64,000 nucleotides of DNA from Prosapia bicincta (GCA_036971475.1 JBAIZL010000008.1:25340482-25404481), one strand, 5' to 3'; shown: positions 36,881 through 48,931, counted from the stretch's first letter. Notes: generated by a model not told the origin, from the sequence alone. Program-made: numbers and translations.

Positions 36881-37288
36881 ACAATGGTTTATGACTATCC
36901 GAACTTTAAATTTGTTAGAACCTACTGAGACAGAACGTTTTCGATCGCCATGTGCCGATCTTCATCAGTGTCTTCTGCCTCAAATTTCAAGAATTCAACA
37001 CAGCAAGACAGGCTGCAGTTTTTAAAGGTTAGGAAAATACACACCCACATACATAAAAAAACAACACTAAAGCAGCTACAATTACCAAACAAAAAGCAGA
37101 AATCATCTTCATTAAACAAAGTATCAAAAACCTATACAAAAATAAAGACTTTCTAAATTATAGGTTATACCATTTTAAGGGCAGAAGACACTGATGAAGA
37201 TTGACGCATAGATGATTAAAAACGTTCTGTCTCAGTAAGTTTTAAAAAATTTACTAAATTTAAAGTTCGGATTGTCGTAAACTATTGT
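36881..37288. repeat. Foldback, AACGTT-hammerhead type (group B)
   Basis: Arms at about 36881-36985 and 37180-37288 around a 195-bp loop, in SELENOK intron 1. Related single pieces occur at 52420-52510 and 60755-60850, sharing ACTATCCGAACTTTAAA. The minus-strand ribozyme in the left arm is intact. The plus-strand one (37186-37232) keeps CTGATGA but has lost G12. Confidence 0.85.
36928..36973 (-). ncRNA. Hammerhead ribozyme motif, canonical core
   Basis: Minus-strand unit. Stem I AGACA, box CTGATGA (complement of 36962-36968), extra A, stem II GATCG with CGATC, GAA, self-complementary AACGTT, cleavage base C (36933), TGTCT closing a perfect 5-bp stem I. Stems I and II have five Watson-Crick pairs each and the core is fully canonical, with C rather than T at the cleavage site. 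This is the strongest single ribozyme call. Confidence 0.85.
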
Positions 37289-37967
37289 TTGAGCAATAAT
37301 AACTATTGTTTAACACATTACAATTAAAAATACAATAAAAGCAATAAAATTTACTATAGGATCCAATACAGCCATATGAATTCAAAACTTAAATTTTTGA
37401 GCAAGAAATAAGGTTTTGCACTTCTAAACATGCTGTAAGATAAGCCAAACAAATTATTTTGAACTTATTCGTTTCCCAATTATAACTGTACTAAGGAGTA
37501 TGTCTTATTGTACTAGATATGTTTGACAAGTATATTAAATTAGAAATAATCACTGGTTCTGGAAAAGGAATCATCATATTTTTACCAATAATTAAATTAA
37601 TATCTACAGATCCTTACATGCCATTTCAAACGAAAAGGAACCAATTTTCTGCAAGACTTACATTTTCAATAACCATAAGTAAGGCTTCAATTGACCGAAC
37701 CTGTTTTAACACATGATCAACTTTATGTTGCACTAAGTCGAGTAAAATCTCAAGATGGGTTAAAGATACATATTGATAATACGATTGGTCAAAAAAATCA
37801 AATTGTAAATTATTCACAAAAAATATAGTATATAAGGAAATTTTGTTATGAAAAATTTAAATTATATTAAATTTAAATATTGTATTAAAAAATAAAATTA
37901 CAATATAAAAGTTTGTTAAAATTAAAATTTGTTTCGATATGTGAATATTTGCCCCTACAAGCTCCTA

Positions 37968-37968
<1 letters not shown>
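37289..37968. other. SELENOK intron 1, nothing recognised
   Basis: AT-rich. No element was identified. Confidence 0.4.

Positions 37969-38054
<86 letters not shown>
37969..38054. repeat. (TA)n tract
   Basis: About 86 bp of pure TA. Flanking AATATAT runs make Tyr-Ile frames on both strands, which are not genes. Confidence 0.98.
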
Positions 38055-38059
<5 letters not shown>

Positions 38060-38112
38060 ATTTTTATAATAGCACATATTATATATGCGATAATATATAT
38101 ATATATCACACA

Positions 38113-38491
38113 CAGTGAAAACCCCTCAAATCCGATCTCCAGAAATCCGAACCCCCTTAAAATCGGAACATGATTTAATGAAAACCAAATTTTAAAAAGT
38201 ATCTAAACTTTAATGAAGTATGTAGCTCCTTTTTGCCTCTCTTGTGTAAACCATAAAAATACAACAGCCTCGTCAATTTTTTCATTCACAGAAACTTTTG
38301 CGTGTTGGCATTGTTCCAAAGACTTTTCACTTGTAGCACTGCAAAACTGTTCAATTTTTGATACACAAATATGTAATGAATACTTTAATATTGTTCGTTA
38401 ATAAAACAACGCTCTTCTGTTAAATGCAAAATACACAGCAAATCCGAACAGGCTATAGCCCCAAATAATTTGGATTTGAGGGTTTCCACTG
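38113..38491 (-). mobile_element. pogo/Tigger-type deletion element, 379 bp
   Basis: Inverted ends CAGTGAAAACCCCTCAAATC (left) and GGATTTGAGGGTTTCCACTG (right). TA follows the right end. The minus-strand interior reads DEAVVFLWFTQERQKGA, resembling the second helix-turn-helix of Tigger transposases. The rest of the transposase is missing. Confidence 0.75.
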
Positions 38492-38587
38492 TATATCTTA
38501 CAAAATACTGGCAAGTTAACGGCATTTACAACATGGCATAACATTATTTGGTTTGGAAAGAATTCTATGTAAAGGAAACGAGGTGTG

Positions 38588-38720
38588 CTGCTTCCATTCC
38601 ATATTACTCAACTTCAAATATAGAAAAAATTTAGACAAAATAAGATGTTGGTTTCATTGAAACCAAAATTTAGGGCTTTAAAATCTATGAATTATGTGTT
38701 CAGAAAAAGAATGTTTAATT
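38588..38720 (+). repeat. Dispersed repeat, copy 1 (SELENOK intron 1)
   Basis: Shares TTCCATATTACTCAACTTCA, then TATAGAAAA, and AAAATCTATGAATTAT with 44055-44195 in the same orientation, with about 10-20 percent differences and small gaps. No terminal structure was seen. Confidence 0.75.
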
Positions 38721-38862
38721 CAACTTCTATAAATGTTTGATAATAGAGAAGATTTTAGAGAAAAGATAAGAAAGTATAGTTTAAACAAAAAAGGTGTCAA
38801 AAAGAATCCAGATTCTGTATATTCTTTTATTTATATCCAATAATTACTGTTAACATTTTCAG

Positions 38863-38947
38863 ATGGAGAAATTAGCAACAGCCAACCTTGGGGGATATCA
38901 AAAGTTATAGGTTTATTCTGGGGCATAGTCAATTTAATGTATGCTTT
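38863..38947 (+). CDS. SELENOK: SELENOK-like coding exon 2
   Basis: The acceptor TAACATTTTCAG precedes 38863 and the donor TT|GTAAGT follows 38947. With the last base of exon 1 it encodes NGEISNSQPWGISKVIG and LFWGIVNLMYA. The SQPW motif and FFWGI-type start of the membrane span are characteristic of selenoprotein K, whose human form has SQSPW and FFWGI at the same places. The hydrophobic stretch from about residue 21 to 34, continuing into exon 3, is the single transmembrane segment. The exon ends two bases into a Phe codon. Confidence 0.93.
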
Positions 38948-39143
38948 GTAAGTATATACTTGAATTTATATTAACTCATTTGAATTTCTCAAACTAATTG
39001 AAATGAGATCACTTTTTAAAAATCTAAATATTGTATAACCTTTATATTGTCATTTGTTGATTCCATCTTCGCGTGAGCAACTAGTAATCACTTACACTTT
39101 TTAATGTTTTAAACTTGCCTATAGTAGCACTTACTTTGCTTGT

Positions 39144-39184
39144 TGAGGATGGCCGTTTTGGGAGATGTGTCCCTTTGTCAACCG
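39144..39184 (-). ncRNA. Hammerhead-like unit, defective
   Basis: Minus-strand partner of the unit at 40427. Box TTGACAA, extra A, stem II GGGA-CACATC-TCCC, then AAA in place of GAA (G12 lost) and ACGGCCAT instead of the full palindrome. Catalysis is not expected. Confidence 0.55.
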
Positions 39185-39378
39185 TAACTCAAGGTTTACG
39201 TAGGTTAAGGTGGGGGTGGGATATTTTAGTGGTGTGGGTGTATTTTGTGTGTATTAGGAGTTATGATGTCAAAAAGTGTGTGTGAGTTGTAATGTAATTG
39301 TGTATTGAGTATGTGTGTAGGGTGTAGTTTGAAGTGCCTATATATTTTGTATTGTTCGGTTGTGTAGCGTCGGTTATT

Positions 39379-40380
39379 TCAGTGTTGTTTATGAAGAAGT
39401 TGTAGGTTAGATGTTATGTTTGTGGTGTAGTCATGTTTTGTGGAGTTGAGATGATCGGCGAAGTTTGATTGGTAGTTATTGTTTTTTAGTGCTTTTATAT
39501 GTTCTTGGTAATGTGTGTAGAATGACCTCCCTGTCTGGCCTATGTAAAAACTGGGGCATGAACTGCAAGTTAGTTTGTAAACTCCAGTGGTGTTGTAAAT
39601 GTCGTTGATTTTGCTGTTGGGTTTAAATTGTTTGTTGAGAGTGTTGTGTGTGGAGTAGGCTATTTTGTAGTTGTATTTTCGTAATGTGTTGGTTAGATTG
39701 TGGGTTTTTAATGATCTGTATGGTATTGATAAGTATTTTATGGGATTGTCATCTTGTGTGTTTGTATTTGGGTTATTATGTTTATTTTTTAGGCGGTTGT
39801 ATAATTTGTCAATCATTGTTGGGTTGTATCCGTTTGTTTGTGCTATATATTTTATGGTGTTTAACACCTGGTAGTGTTCATCTTTGTCTAGTGGTGTTTT
39901 AAGGAGGCGATATATCATGGTGTTGTAAGCAGCTAGTTTATGTTGGTGTGGGTGGTTTGAGGAACTGTGTATGGTCGTATTAGTGCAGGTGGGTTTTCGG
40001 TATATGTTGAATTTATGTGTTTGTTTGTCTGTTCGTTTAATTTTGAGGTCTAAGAAGTTGAGGGAGTTTTGTTATTCTGTTTCGATGGTGTATGTTAGTT
40101 TAGGGTGTATGGAATTTAGGTGTTTTAGAAATATGTGTGCTCTGCGTGTGTTGCCTTTATATAATGTTATGATGTCGTCGACGTATCTGTACCAGTAAAT
40201 TATGTTATCTGAGTATTTGTTGTTGTGTAAAATGTGGTTTTGTTCAATATGGTGTATGAATATTTCTGCTAAGATGCTAGCTATGGGGGAGCCCATAGGT
40301 AGTCCATCTTTCTGGTTATAGAATATGTTATTGTAGGTGAAGTAATTTTGAGATGTGATTAATCTTGTGAGGTGTTTAAT
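39379..40380 (-). pseudogene. Penelope-like reverse transcriptase/GIY-YIG, broken
   Basis: Read leftwards: QNYFTYNNIFYNQKDGLPMG and GSPIASILAEIFIHHIEQN (RT block), then YWYRYVDDIITLYKGN with the catalytic YVDD at about 40190. A TAA stop follows at about 40080. NFLDLKIKRTDKQTHKFNIY comes next, then a second long open part with the GIY-YIG motif TTGVYKLTCSSCPSFYIGQT (about 39540-39600). It opens inside the RT domain where the terminal segment begins, so the 5' half is absent. The in-frame stop and a further stop at 39379 show that it is dead. Confidence 0.9.
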
Positions 40381-40426
40381 CCCACCCCCACCCTAACCTA
40401 CGTAAACCTTGAGATCAGTTACGGTC

Positions 40427-40468
40427 TGAGTTGACAAAGGGACACATCTCCCGAAACGGCCGTCCTCA
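40427..40468 (+). ncRNA. Hammerhead-like unit, U3-A8 class
   Basis: Stem I TGAG (40427-40430), box TTGACAA 40431-40437, extra A, stem II GGGA-CACATC-TCCC, GAA 40453-40455, self-complementary ACGGCCGT 40456-40463, C40464, CTCA 40465-40468 closing a 4-bp stem I. All parts are present except that core positions 3 and 8 are U and A. The 8-base stem III palindrome is one of the longest seen here. Confidence 0.6.
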
Positions 40469-40515
40469 ACAAGCAAAGTAAGTGCTACTATAGGCAAGTT
40501 TAAAACATTTAAAAG

Positions 40516-41397
40516 TGTAAATAAAAGGCTTTATATTGTACTTAATTCTAGATTAGACATCTAGATTAGTTAAGCATATTAGATATTCAATTGTCAACAC
40601 TGGGCCAAAGAGTATTTTTATATTCAAAATATAATTGTAATGACATATTTACAGGACAAGGTAAGAAATAACCCATTTTTTATCTAAAATGTAGATAAGA
40701 TATTAGCAATAAAATTGACTTTGTCTTGAGGATGCTACTAAAAAATCCTTGCGTCATGTATGTGAAGGGAATCAAATAATTTGGTAGAACAATCCAGATC
40801 ATGATCTTTTCCATTTTTAATTTTATCACTTTGCAATATTTGGTATTGTTTTCTATACTTCTGCCTATTCTATTTTGTATCCAGTAATGTGTATGTTGAT
40901 ACATCATATTAATTTCAAATAATTTATGTGACATTCAGTTTTCTTTGTTTTTCTTGTACTGTTCCCTCTTTAATAATATTTGCACTTAAATATTTTAATT
41001 CCTCTCCTGTTTTATAGTTACATAATTATATATAAGTATTTTAAAAATGAGTACTTATATTAATAGCTAAATATCTAGTTTTAATTATTAAATTGCAAAC
41101 CCCACTTTTCATACCATTGTTGTAAACAAAAAGCTTGTAAGCCAAGGTGTAAGTATCACAGGATTGACCTCATAAATATATTAAGATTTTCCCCTTAATT
41201 AGAACATTCATTTCTTTAAAGTGTTTTTGTTTGTTATAAAATCTAGTTTCTAAGTATAAATTGAAAATTAGGTTGATAGACTACACTCTCGGCATAATCC
41301 TTTTTATAAACATAATGCTTTAATTATTACACTTTCGCTATTACTTGCGACCAGACTTTTTGTTAGCTGAAGGTTGTCAAATTTTTAACTTACACTT
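40516..41397. other. SELENOK intron 2, nothing recognised
   Basis: AT-rich. No element was identified. Confidence 0.4.
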
Positions 41398-41398
41398 G

Positions 41399-41434
41399 GA
41401 GAAAACGTTTTCGTCTTACGACTTCTTCAGCCTC
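41399..41434 (-). ncRNA. Hammerhead ribozyme motif at Penelope 3' end
   Basis: Minus-strand unit just beyond the C-terminus of the Penelope pseudogene to its right. Stem I GAGG, box CTGAAGA (complement of 41424-41430), extra A, stem II GTC-GTAA-GAC with a GTAA tetraloop, GAA, self-complementary AACGTT, T, TCTC. Stem I is 4 bp with one G-U. The core is fully canonical. Stem II is the shortest in the window. Confidence 0.75.
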
Positions 41435-43150
41435 GTATTTTTGCCACTAGGAATGCTGCAGTTGTGCTTCCTTGGTACCATTTTTTGAAAGTTAGAAGTG
41501 ATGTGATCGAAATGCGAAGTATGCGAAGAAGAAATGCGATCGAAATGCGAAGAAGTATTTGTAATCTGTGCCGTGTTTGTTCATTTAGGATGTCATTTTT
41601 ATGTGTGTTTCTATGTCTATATATTTCAAACTGTTCTAGTGTGTTTAATTTATGGCCTTTGTTGCATGTGTGGAGGATGCTCATGTTATTTTCCATACTT
41701 TTGCATGAGTGTTTAATGTCCATGAGGTAATTTGCGAAGGTGGATTCAATAGTAGTGTGGAGTGAGCTTTTGTGTTCTTTATATCTTTTGATGAAAGATC
41801 TGCCTGTTTGTCCAATATAGAACTTGCAGTTGTTGCATTTTGGTTGTATACTCCTGGATTATTGTATGTGTTGGTATTGTTATTAATGCTGTGTCTAATA
41901 GCTGTTTGGCTTTTATTTGTTTTTCTGTAAGCTACATTTTATCCTGGTTTTTTGAATTGGTGTGCTATTTTGTTTGTGAGTTTGTTTATGTATGTGAGGG
42001 TAAAAAATTTGTTTGTGTTTGTGTTTTTGTTGTTTGTGTTGTTGTTACTATTCTTGTTGAGTATTTTTCTGTGTAGTTTGTCTATTAAATAATTGTAATA
42101 TCCATTTTTGTGAGCTAAATATTTGATTATGTTTAGTTCCTCTGTGTAGTTCGTTGTGGACATAGATATTTTATTTAGTCTGTGTAGTAAATGTTTGAAT
42201 GCTGTATGTTTATGTTGTATTGGGTGGTTCGATGTGTTGTGTATCAGTGTGTCTGTCATGGTTGGCTTGCGGTATATGTTGAATTCATGTTTGTTTTGAT
42301 TTTTTGTTATGGTGATGTCTAAGAAATTCAATGTTTTGTTGTTTTCAAATTCTGCAGTGAACTGGATATTTTTGTGTATTTTGTTTATATGTGTTTGGAG
42401 TTGTTGGAATTGTCTTATGTTTCCTCAGTATAGTATTATAACGTCATCTGCATATCTGTGCCAATATTTTATCTTATTTGCTTGTTTGTTCTAATTTATG
42501 ATTTTATTCTGTTCTATGTGTTGCAGGAGAACTTCTGCGAGAATGCTTGAAATCGGTGAACCCATTGGTAGGCCTTTTTTCTGTATGTAATATTTGTTGT
42601 TGTGAGTGAAGTAATTCTGTTGGGTAATGGTGTTCAAAATGTGTATGATTTCTTTTGTGATTTTTTTCTGGAGTGTTAAGTCTTAGATTGTCTCGTAATA
42701 TGTTTAGTGTTTCTGTGATTGGGATATTGGTATGTAGGTTTGTGATGTCAAACGATGTCAGGGTTGAGTTATAAGGGATTTCAATGTTTTTTTATTTTGT
42801 TTACTAGATCTATTATGTTCTTTATATTTGTGTGTGTGTGTGTGTGTGTCTAGTTTTATGTATTTTCTAATAGTTCTATCCTTATGGCGTGCTAGTTTGT
42901 GTGCGGGTGATTGTTGGCTGTTGATTACTGGTCTTATTGGTGTTCCTTGTTTATGTAGTTTAGGAAGTGCTTGTAGGGTAGATGCGTAGGTCTAATTGTG
43001 TTAAGGTATTTTTTCTGTATTTTAGATATTACGTGTTTAGTTGAATTAATTATGTGTTTAACTGTGTTGTGATATTTGTTTGTTGGGTCTTGCAGATGAC
43101 CAAGCAGATTATTATTAATGTAATTCTGTCAGTCCCTGATCTAAATCCAT
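41427..43150 (-). pseudogene. Penelope-like element, longest but broken copy
   Basis: Read leftwards from about 43150. LPKLHKQGTPIRPVINSQQS near 42950 is an early RT motif. KKGLPMGSPISSILAEVLLQ follows at about 42560, then RYADDVIILY, with the active site YADD and a stop right after it. NFLDITITKNQNKHEFNIYR comes at about 42310, then a GIY-YIG region (GVYNQN shifting frame into CKFYIGQTGRSFIKRYKEHK) at about 41770-41850. The C-terminus HKLNTLEQFEIYRH is at about 41660. Stops and frameshifts are scattered throughout. It covers more of the protein than any other copy here and ends at a canonical hammerhead. Confidence 0.9.
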
Positions 43151-44054
43151 AAATATGCTTTGAACTCTGTGAGTATTAATGTGTTATGATATTCTATTTA
43201 GTACCTTACATGTTTTATTTGATTAATTCTGTGTTATACCTTCTAAAGCTAACAATCTCATGATTTTCATAGGTCACCATAACTTAGACTCTGATCTCTA
43301 TAGTGATATTTTGTTCTGTAGTAGTGGATGCTGTTTGCTTGTAAATGTTTACAGACTTGCCTATAGTAGCACTTATTTAAACTGTTTTCAGTTAACATTT
43401 TGTAATAATGTCCAGACAATTTTTAATAATGTTCACTGAGCTTAAGTCTAAAAGAACACAAAACAACAAATACTGGTCATTGAACTCTGAAAAGTGGTCA
43501 GCAATTTCTTTTACGCAGATTCTCTTCCCATTGAGAACGTCACCTTCCCCGATTATCACTATACTAATGTAAGTTATATTTATTTCATAAAGCAATTAAA
43601 AGGGCTTATGAAACAATATTGTGAAACGTATGCAGCACAGTGGTGCTTATATACTGGCAAAGAAATAAGCTTTGAGGTATTGTACATGTAAATATTTATT
43701 ATAGAATCTAAAAAGCACAAGTAGAGGCTGTAAATACATCTGATGATGGCGGCGGCATAACCTTAAAAGGTAATTCTTAACCAAAAACTGGTAAATAGAT
43801 ATTTTACAAGATAATTACAATGTTTCCAGTTTGGATAGTTTTAGTTTTAAAAAAGTATAAGTTTACTAGAAACATTAAACTTGTCAATGGTGGAATTTAG
43901 CAAACACAATATGGTTTTAGTACAATTTTGGATAAATTCAAAGTTTCTTGGTAAAACATTATTATGTTATAAAAAAGTAATCATTGGTTTATAATTTCAT
44001 CAAATTTCTTGGAAAGAATAAATACTAAATAAATAAAGAAAGAAAGAAAACAAG
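43151..44054. other. SELENOK intron 2, mostly unrecognised
   Basis: CTTGCCTATAGTAGCACTTA at 43355 is a fragment of the Penelope terminal segment seen at 39110 and 40490. Nothing else was identified. Confidence 0.45.
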
Positions 44055-44195
44055 ATTTGCTGATTCTATTCCATATTACTCAACTTCAAATATAGAAAAC
44101 TCTAAGATGAAATTGTTGGTTTCACTGAAGAAAATTTAAGGCACTAAAATCTATGAATTATATGTTCATTAATAAAGATTAATTTCTAAACTTTA
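44055..44195 (+). repeat. Dispersed repeat, copy 2 (SELENOK intron 2)
   Basis: Diverged partner of 38588-38720, same orientation. The intron between this copy and exon 3 holds no recognised element. Confidence 0.75.
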
Positions 44196-44926
44196 TTCTG
44201 CAGGTTGTACAGTATTATTTATTTATATTTTGGAGTAAGTTGATTTAGTTACATATCTACTGCAGTACTCTGTATTTCTATTTTTCCTTGTTGAATAGTT
44301 TTTCTTTTTACACTAAAGACCTGTAATGATTTTCGTGGTTTACTATTGTGTACACTAAAGATTTTTTTTTTTATTACTTTACAAGCTTCCAATTTTCGTT
44401 GTTTACACAATGATTACTCAATATGTTCTGATCATGACAATGTTAATTTCAAGGCGTGGAATTCTAAAACTTTACTAAAGAGATTCAATATATCATAGAA
44501 AACGACATATAATGTTTCAATGAGTAGCATTCCATGGACGGCTCGTCAAAACAAAATGTTGTTAGAGAGCTTGAATACAACGAGCTCATTTGTTACTTTA
44601 AGAGAGTTATGACATGTGGTTTTGTTTTTCTTAAATATTTAGTCTAACTTAACACTTGTTATTATGGTATGGTCTCCATGCTGCAGATAAACACTTGCAA
44701 GATGTTTCTGATTACTTTATGTTTCTTTGTTAATATTATAATTAATTGTAATTTTCATTTCTCCAGTTTTCATAATCATCCTTTCTCACAAAGTATTGCT
44801 GTTATTGTTTTTGTGTTATATGCATGTCTTTCTTATTTCATTTTAATGTATTTGCTTTATAATTTAATTATAATAGTAAAATATTTATTGGATATTTTTT
44901 ATTAAAACTATATATTTTTCTTTCAG

Positions 44927-45004
44927 TTTAAAAACTTTAATTAATCCAGGTGTTAGCTCTCGTGGTAGTGAATATACTCAGGATTATAGAAGACCAGGAT
45001 CTGG
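44927..45004 (+). CDS. SELENOK: SELENOK-like coding exon 3
   Basis: The acceptor TTTTTCTTTCAG precedes 44927 and the donor GG|GTGAGT follows 45004. It completes the Phe codon and encodes FKTLINPGVSSRGSEY, then TQDYRRPGSG. FKTL immediately after the membrane span is shared with human selenoprotein K, as is the change to a Gly/Ser/Arg-rich cytosolic tail. The exon is phase 2 at both ends. Intron 2 before it is almost 6 kb because of two Penelope insertions. Confidence 0.92.
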
Positions 45005-45173
45005 GTGAGTGATTACTTAAATAAATATTTTTAGATTATTACTTAGGTTATTCTCAGTTTATTATGTTTAGGTGTTTTTAAATACATTTGAGTCATGGGG
45101 TGATTGTTATCTGATATCAGCTTTTAGTACTAAATTAGAATTTAAAATTGCTGCAGTGAATAATTAAGTAATA

Positions 45174-47879
45174 CAGTCGAACCTCTGTATAACGAAGTCG
45201 ATTATCCAGAGAAAAAATTCGTTGTTGAGAGGTTGTGTTGTCAAGAATGCTCCCACCACATCCTACTGATCTTACCCCATTACGCATACCGCACGTGTGC
45301 GGTAATAAAAGGGATACAGTATAATATCGTGAGCGTAGTTAGTGTAATAGGCTAATGTTAATATAGGATAATGTTTTATGTCTCAATTTATTTGAAATTC
45401 AAGTTGTTAAAAATGTTTTATTGATGTTTTCAGAATGTTTCTTCATTGTATTAGATATCTATATTCAATATTTTTCATAGGGTCTACTCTGTATAGGCTA
45501 TTATGATAAGTTATCTAATGCTTATGAAAACTTACTGGTAAATAAGTACACTCACCAATTGATTTTCAGGAAGCATGACTTGAACATAGTGGAATTTAAT
45601 CTAAGGGAACTCAGTAGGCCGTAATTTAGTAACTGTATTATTGATTAACTGTATTACATTTATTAACTGCCTATACTGATTTTATTTGAATACACACGAT
45701 CTATTTTATTATCAGTATTTTATTTTTATATACACAATTCAATTTCAAACAACACAAATCGTTTTATACACTACACAGACCGTATCCACAGAAAAAAATA
45801 CTGTATTAAATTAAACATAAAATACGATGTACAGTAATAGAGTACTGTAAATACAGTAACTTCGTATAGGTACTTTTTATATCGTTTCTAGTTTTCAAAG
45901 TTTTACTTGAAAAAGTTATTAATTTTTTGTTGTACTTTGCGTTTGAATAAAACATCACGTTCAATGAATGTTTCACATTTATTCAGACATTTATAAATGT
46001 TGTCTGGTACACCATCTTTCAGTTGAAATCCTCACCTGATGATTTTGAAAGCTTGTAAAACTTAATGATCTGTAGGGTTCTTCTCTTCAGATTCATCACA
46101 ATCATCGTCATAGTCGTCGTCATCATCTTTCAAAAGTTTATTTGAGTTTGTCATCTGGACGCTTTGAAGTATGTCTTCGTCGTCTGGAAAATTGGAAACA
46201 GCCAAATCTTCTTCCAGACAAATAAAATCTTCAAGCGGAATGTACGTTTCCTGAACTCTTCAGAAAATTCCATTGCTTTTTCAATTCACTTAAAGTCATG
46301 TTGTCCTCACTGTCCTCTTCATGTGTGACCGAATTAAATCCAGCTTTGTAGAAACAATTAAAAACTGTTGTTTTATTCACGTTATTCGTCCAAACGTTTG
46401 CCATTTCAGCGATGCAGTCCCTTAGATTAACAATGTTTTTGGGTACGATTTCATTGTTCTCTACGGTAGTCACAATATTTTTTAAAATTCTTTTTCTGTA
46501 GTGTAGCTTTACATTTTGTATTATTCCCTGATCGTGTGGTTGAAGTATCGATGTAACATTTGGTGGAAAGAAAAATACATTGACACTCTTCAGTTTTTAA
46601 TTGATGTCATGTGGATGTGCAGGGCAGTTGTCGATGAAAAGTGCAATTTTCCTTTTCTCTTTGTAGATCTGCTTGTCCAGCTTCAATATCCATTCAATGA
46701 AAATTTCGCTCGTCATCCACGTCTTTTTATTAAACGCGTAATCAACTTCTAAGGACTTGACAGATCGGAAACATCGCGGCGATTTGCTTTTGCCAATCAT
46801 AAGCAATTTGAGTTTTTCTGTCCCTAACATGTTAGCTGCCACTAATACGGTGATCCTTTCTTTGATTCCTTTTCCTCCAAAACAAGGGTCGGTCTTAAAA
46901 GTTAGTGTCTTGTTGGGCAAACATTTAAAAAACAGACCTGTCTCATCAGCAATGGAAATGTCTTCCAAAATTCACAAGTGGGAATATCAACACTAGCACT
47001 TTCTCCCGAAATGCCTTTTTGAACAATGTTATGGCGTTTTTTGAATTTTTCTATCAACCGTTACTTGCGTTAAAGCCACTGTGTCCTAATGATACTGCAA
47101 ATTCCAAAGCCTTTTCTTTAATAAGATTTCCTGACAATGGATGATTTTTCTCGCGCATTATCGTAACCCATTTAACCATCGTGTTATCGATATTGTCGAA
47201 TATACAAAGTTTCATTTTATTTCTTTGCAAATCATAAGAAACACTTTGTTTTAGAATTTGATCCCGGTTTTTTAGAATAGTGGATAGCGAACTCTGAGGT
47301 ATACCGAATTTTTTCGCAACATCCAACTTTTTTACACCTTCAACAACCTCTCGTAAAACACTCACTTTTTCTGCTGCACTTAAACACTTTCTGTTTGACA
47401 TTTTTTCACAGCACGACAAACTCACTGCATGAATAAAACTGAGTAACTGAGCTAGGAACATTGAAATGAGTGATAAAAGAAAATGGTGGGAGGATTGGAA
47501 TGTTCTGTACGCCTGTACAGTAGGCCTATCTATAAATGCTGAGTTCTTAGAATTCCTAAACGATGAGTCACTGCATTCTTAACTGAACCGAACTATAACA
47601 TGCAGTCAATTGCCGACATGTATTTCGCCTACCTTTCTAGGTTTTGTTGACCTTCCTGCTGAAAATAAACAATTTCCTGGAAATGATATTGTGAGCTGCT
47701 TATACAACACTACATTTCTTCAGTTGAAGTGAAGAAAAAACTTCGTTATTGAGAGGTCCGAAATTCATTACATAGAGGTAAATTAGCAGTATAACTTCTA
47801 AAATGTCATGGAACAAGGTAAAAATTCGTTATATAGAGGATTTCGTTATCTGGAGGTTCGTTATATAGAGGTTCTACTA
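45174..47879 (-). mobile_element. Tigger/pogo DNA transposon, 2.7 kb
   Basis: The left end CAGTCGAACCTCTGTATAAC (45174) and right end complement (TAGTAGAACCTCTATATAAC, ending near 47879) form long inverted repeats with further TTCGTTAT-type subrepeats. TA is present at both flanks (45172-45173 and 47880-47881). It lies in SELENOK intron 3, antisense to the host gene. Confidence 0.9.
46065..47401 (-). pseudogene. Tigger/pogo transposase, frameshifted
   Basis: Starts at ATG 47401 with MSNRKCLSAAEKVSVLREV and VAKKFGIPQSSLSTILKNRD, the CENP-B-type N-terminal helix-turn-helix of pogo elements. The DDE part follows: ISIADETGLFFKCLPNKT with the first Asp (about 46960), and KIALFIDNCPAHPHDIN with the second (about 46630). 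After that the frame shifts. A segment VNLRDCIAEMANVWTNN (about 46420) and an acidic tail (LLKDDDDDYDDDCDESEE) end near 46070. Several frameshifts make it inactive. Confidence 0.9.
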
Positions 47880-47881
47880 TA

Positions 47882-48931
47882 CTTCTAACTAAGAATGAAA
47901 GAAAAAATATATTTAGAATAATTGTTTAAAGAACTAAAAACATGTAAAGTATAGGAAACTTTATAATTTCATTTGTTATTCTGTTTTCCACAACTGAATA
48001 GGTTGTGTTTAAAATTTTCATTTTAAAAAGTTATGTGTTATGTTAAAATTTCATTGTTATTGTGTTTAAAAATTTTGTTTCTTAACATTTTACTAACCAA
48101 GAAGAAACATAAGCAACAGTGTTGCTGGCTCTAAAGCTAGATGCTTTAACCTATTCCCATAACTTTAAAACATGTTATTGAGCTATTTTAAAAAAATCAT
48201 ATCTATTTAAAAAATTGTATTAAAAAAAAAAATTCTTTGCAAATTGTGATAGCACTGCAACCCATTTAAATAGCACCGGATTAAATGATTTGTATTCTGA
48301 GAAATTATGTACAGTTAATTATTCTGAGTATGAATTATTCAGAATTCAGTACTTGCTGCAACTGAATTGTGTTGCTGTAGTTTATTTTGTAATTGATTAT
48401 TTGTAATCATCAAAAAAAATGTTTTCAATTTCTGTTTAAAGATTAGTGGTTAATGTAAGCTCCCCATAAAGTAATTGTTCACTTAACATTTGTAAAATGT
48501 AAAATAATTTACGTTCATTGTTACTATCTGTTTCATGCACTGTACACAATAGTATTGTTCCAACACATGAGAAATGTGTTGCATTTGCTTACCTGAAGCA
48601 GGGTTGGTAACACATTTACAAGGGTCAAGCATACAACTCATTATCTATGACGGATATGTCATGACAGTAATCGGCATTGAGTTAATAAGGTGTAAGATGA
48701 TAAAGTAAACCGCCATTAAAGTGGTCGCCTACAACATGACAGTGTGTGTAGGGTGTCTAGCTGTTTTACCAGTTCTGCTAAGTAATTAATTAAATGCCTG
48801 ATGTTTATTAATCGATCTTCTAGAGCTTTATTTAGGGGAAGCAAAATACTTTGTGTTTGCAATTGAGTATATTTCCTTGTAATTGAAGTCCTTTGTATTT
48901 TCTTTGTATGCAATGCTTGTAACATAATGTA
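47882..48931. other. SELENOK intron 3, nothing recognised
   Basis: AT-rich. No element was identified. Confidence 0.4.

Larger units (their letters stand above)
39050..40515 (-). mobile_element. Penelope-like element flanked by inverted terminal segments
   Basis: A minus-strand Penelope fragment lies between two copies of the same terminal segment in opposite orientation (about 39058-39225 and 40379-40515). They share TATAGTAGCACTTACTTTGC and GGGACACATCTCCC, among others. One strand of each carries a hammerhead-like unit. The whole sits in SELENOK intron 2. Inverted terminal copies beside a truncated body fit known complex Penelope insertions. Confidence 0.85.

Noticed and set aside
39648..40198. 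Plus-strand Cys-, Leu- and Val-rich frames
   Set aside because: Antisense of the Penelope reverse transcriptase and endonuclease on the minus strand.
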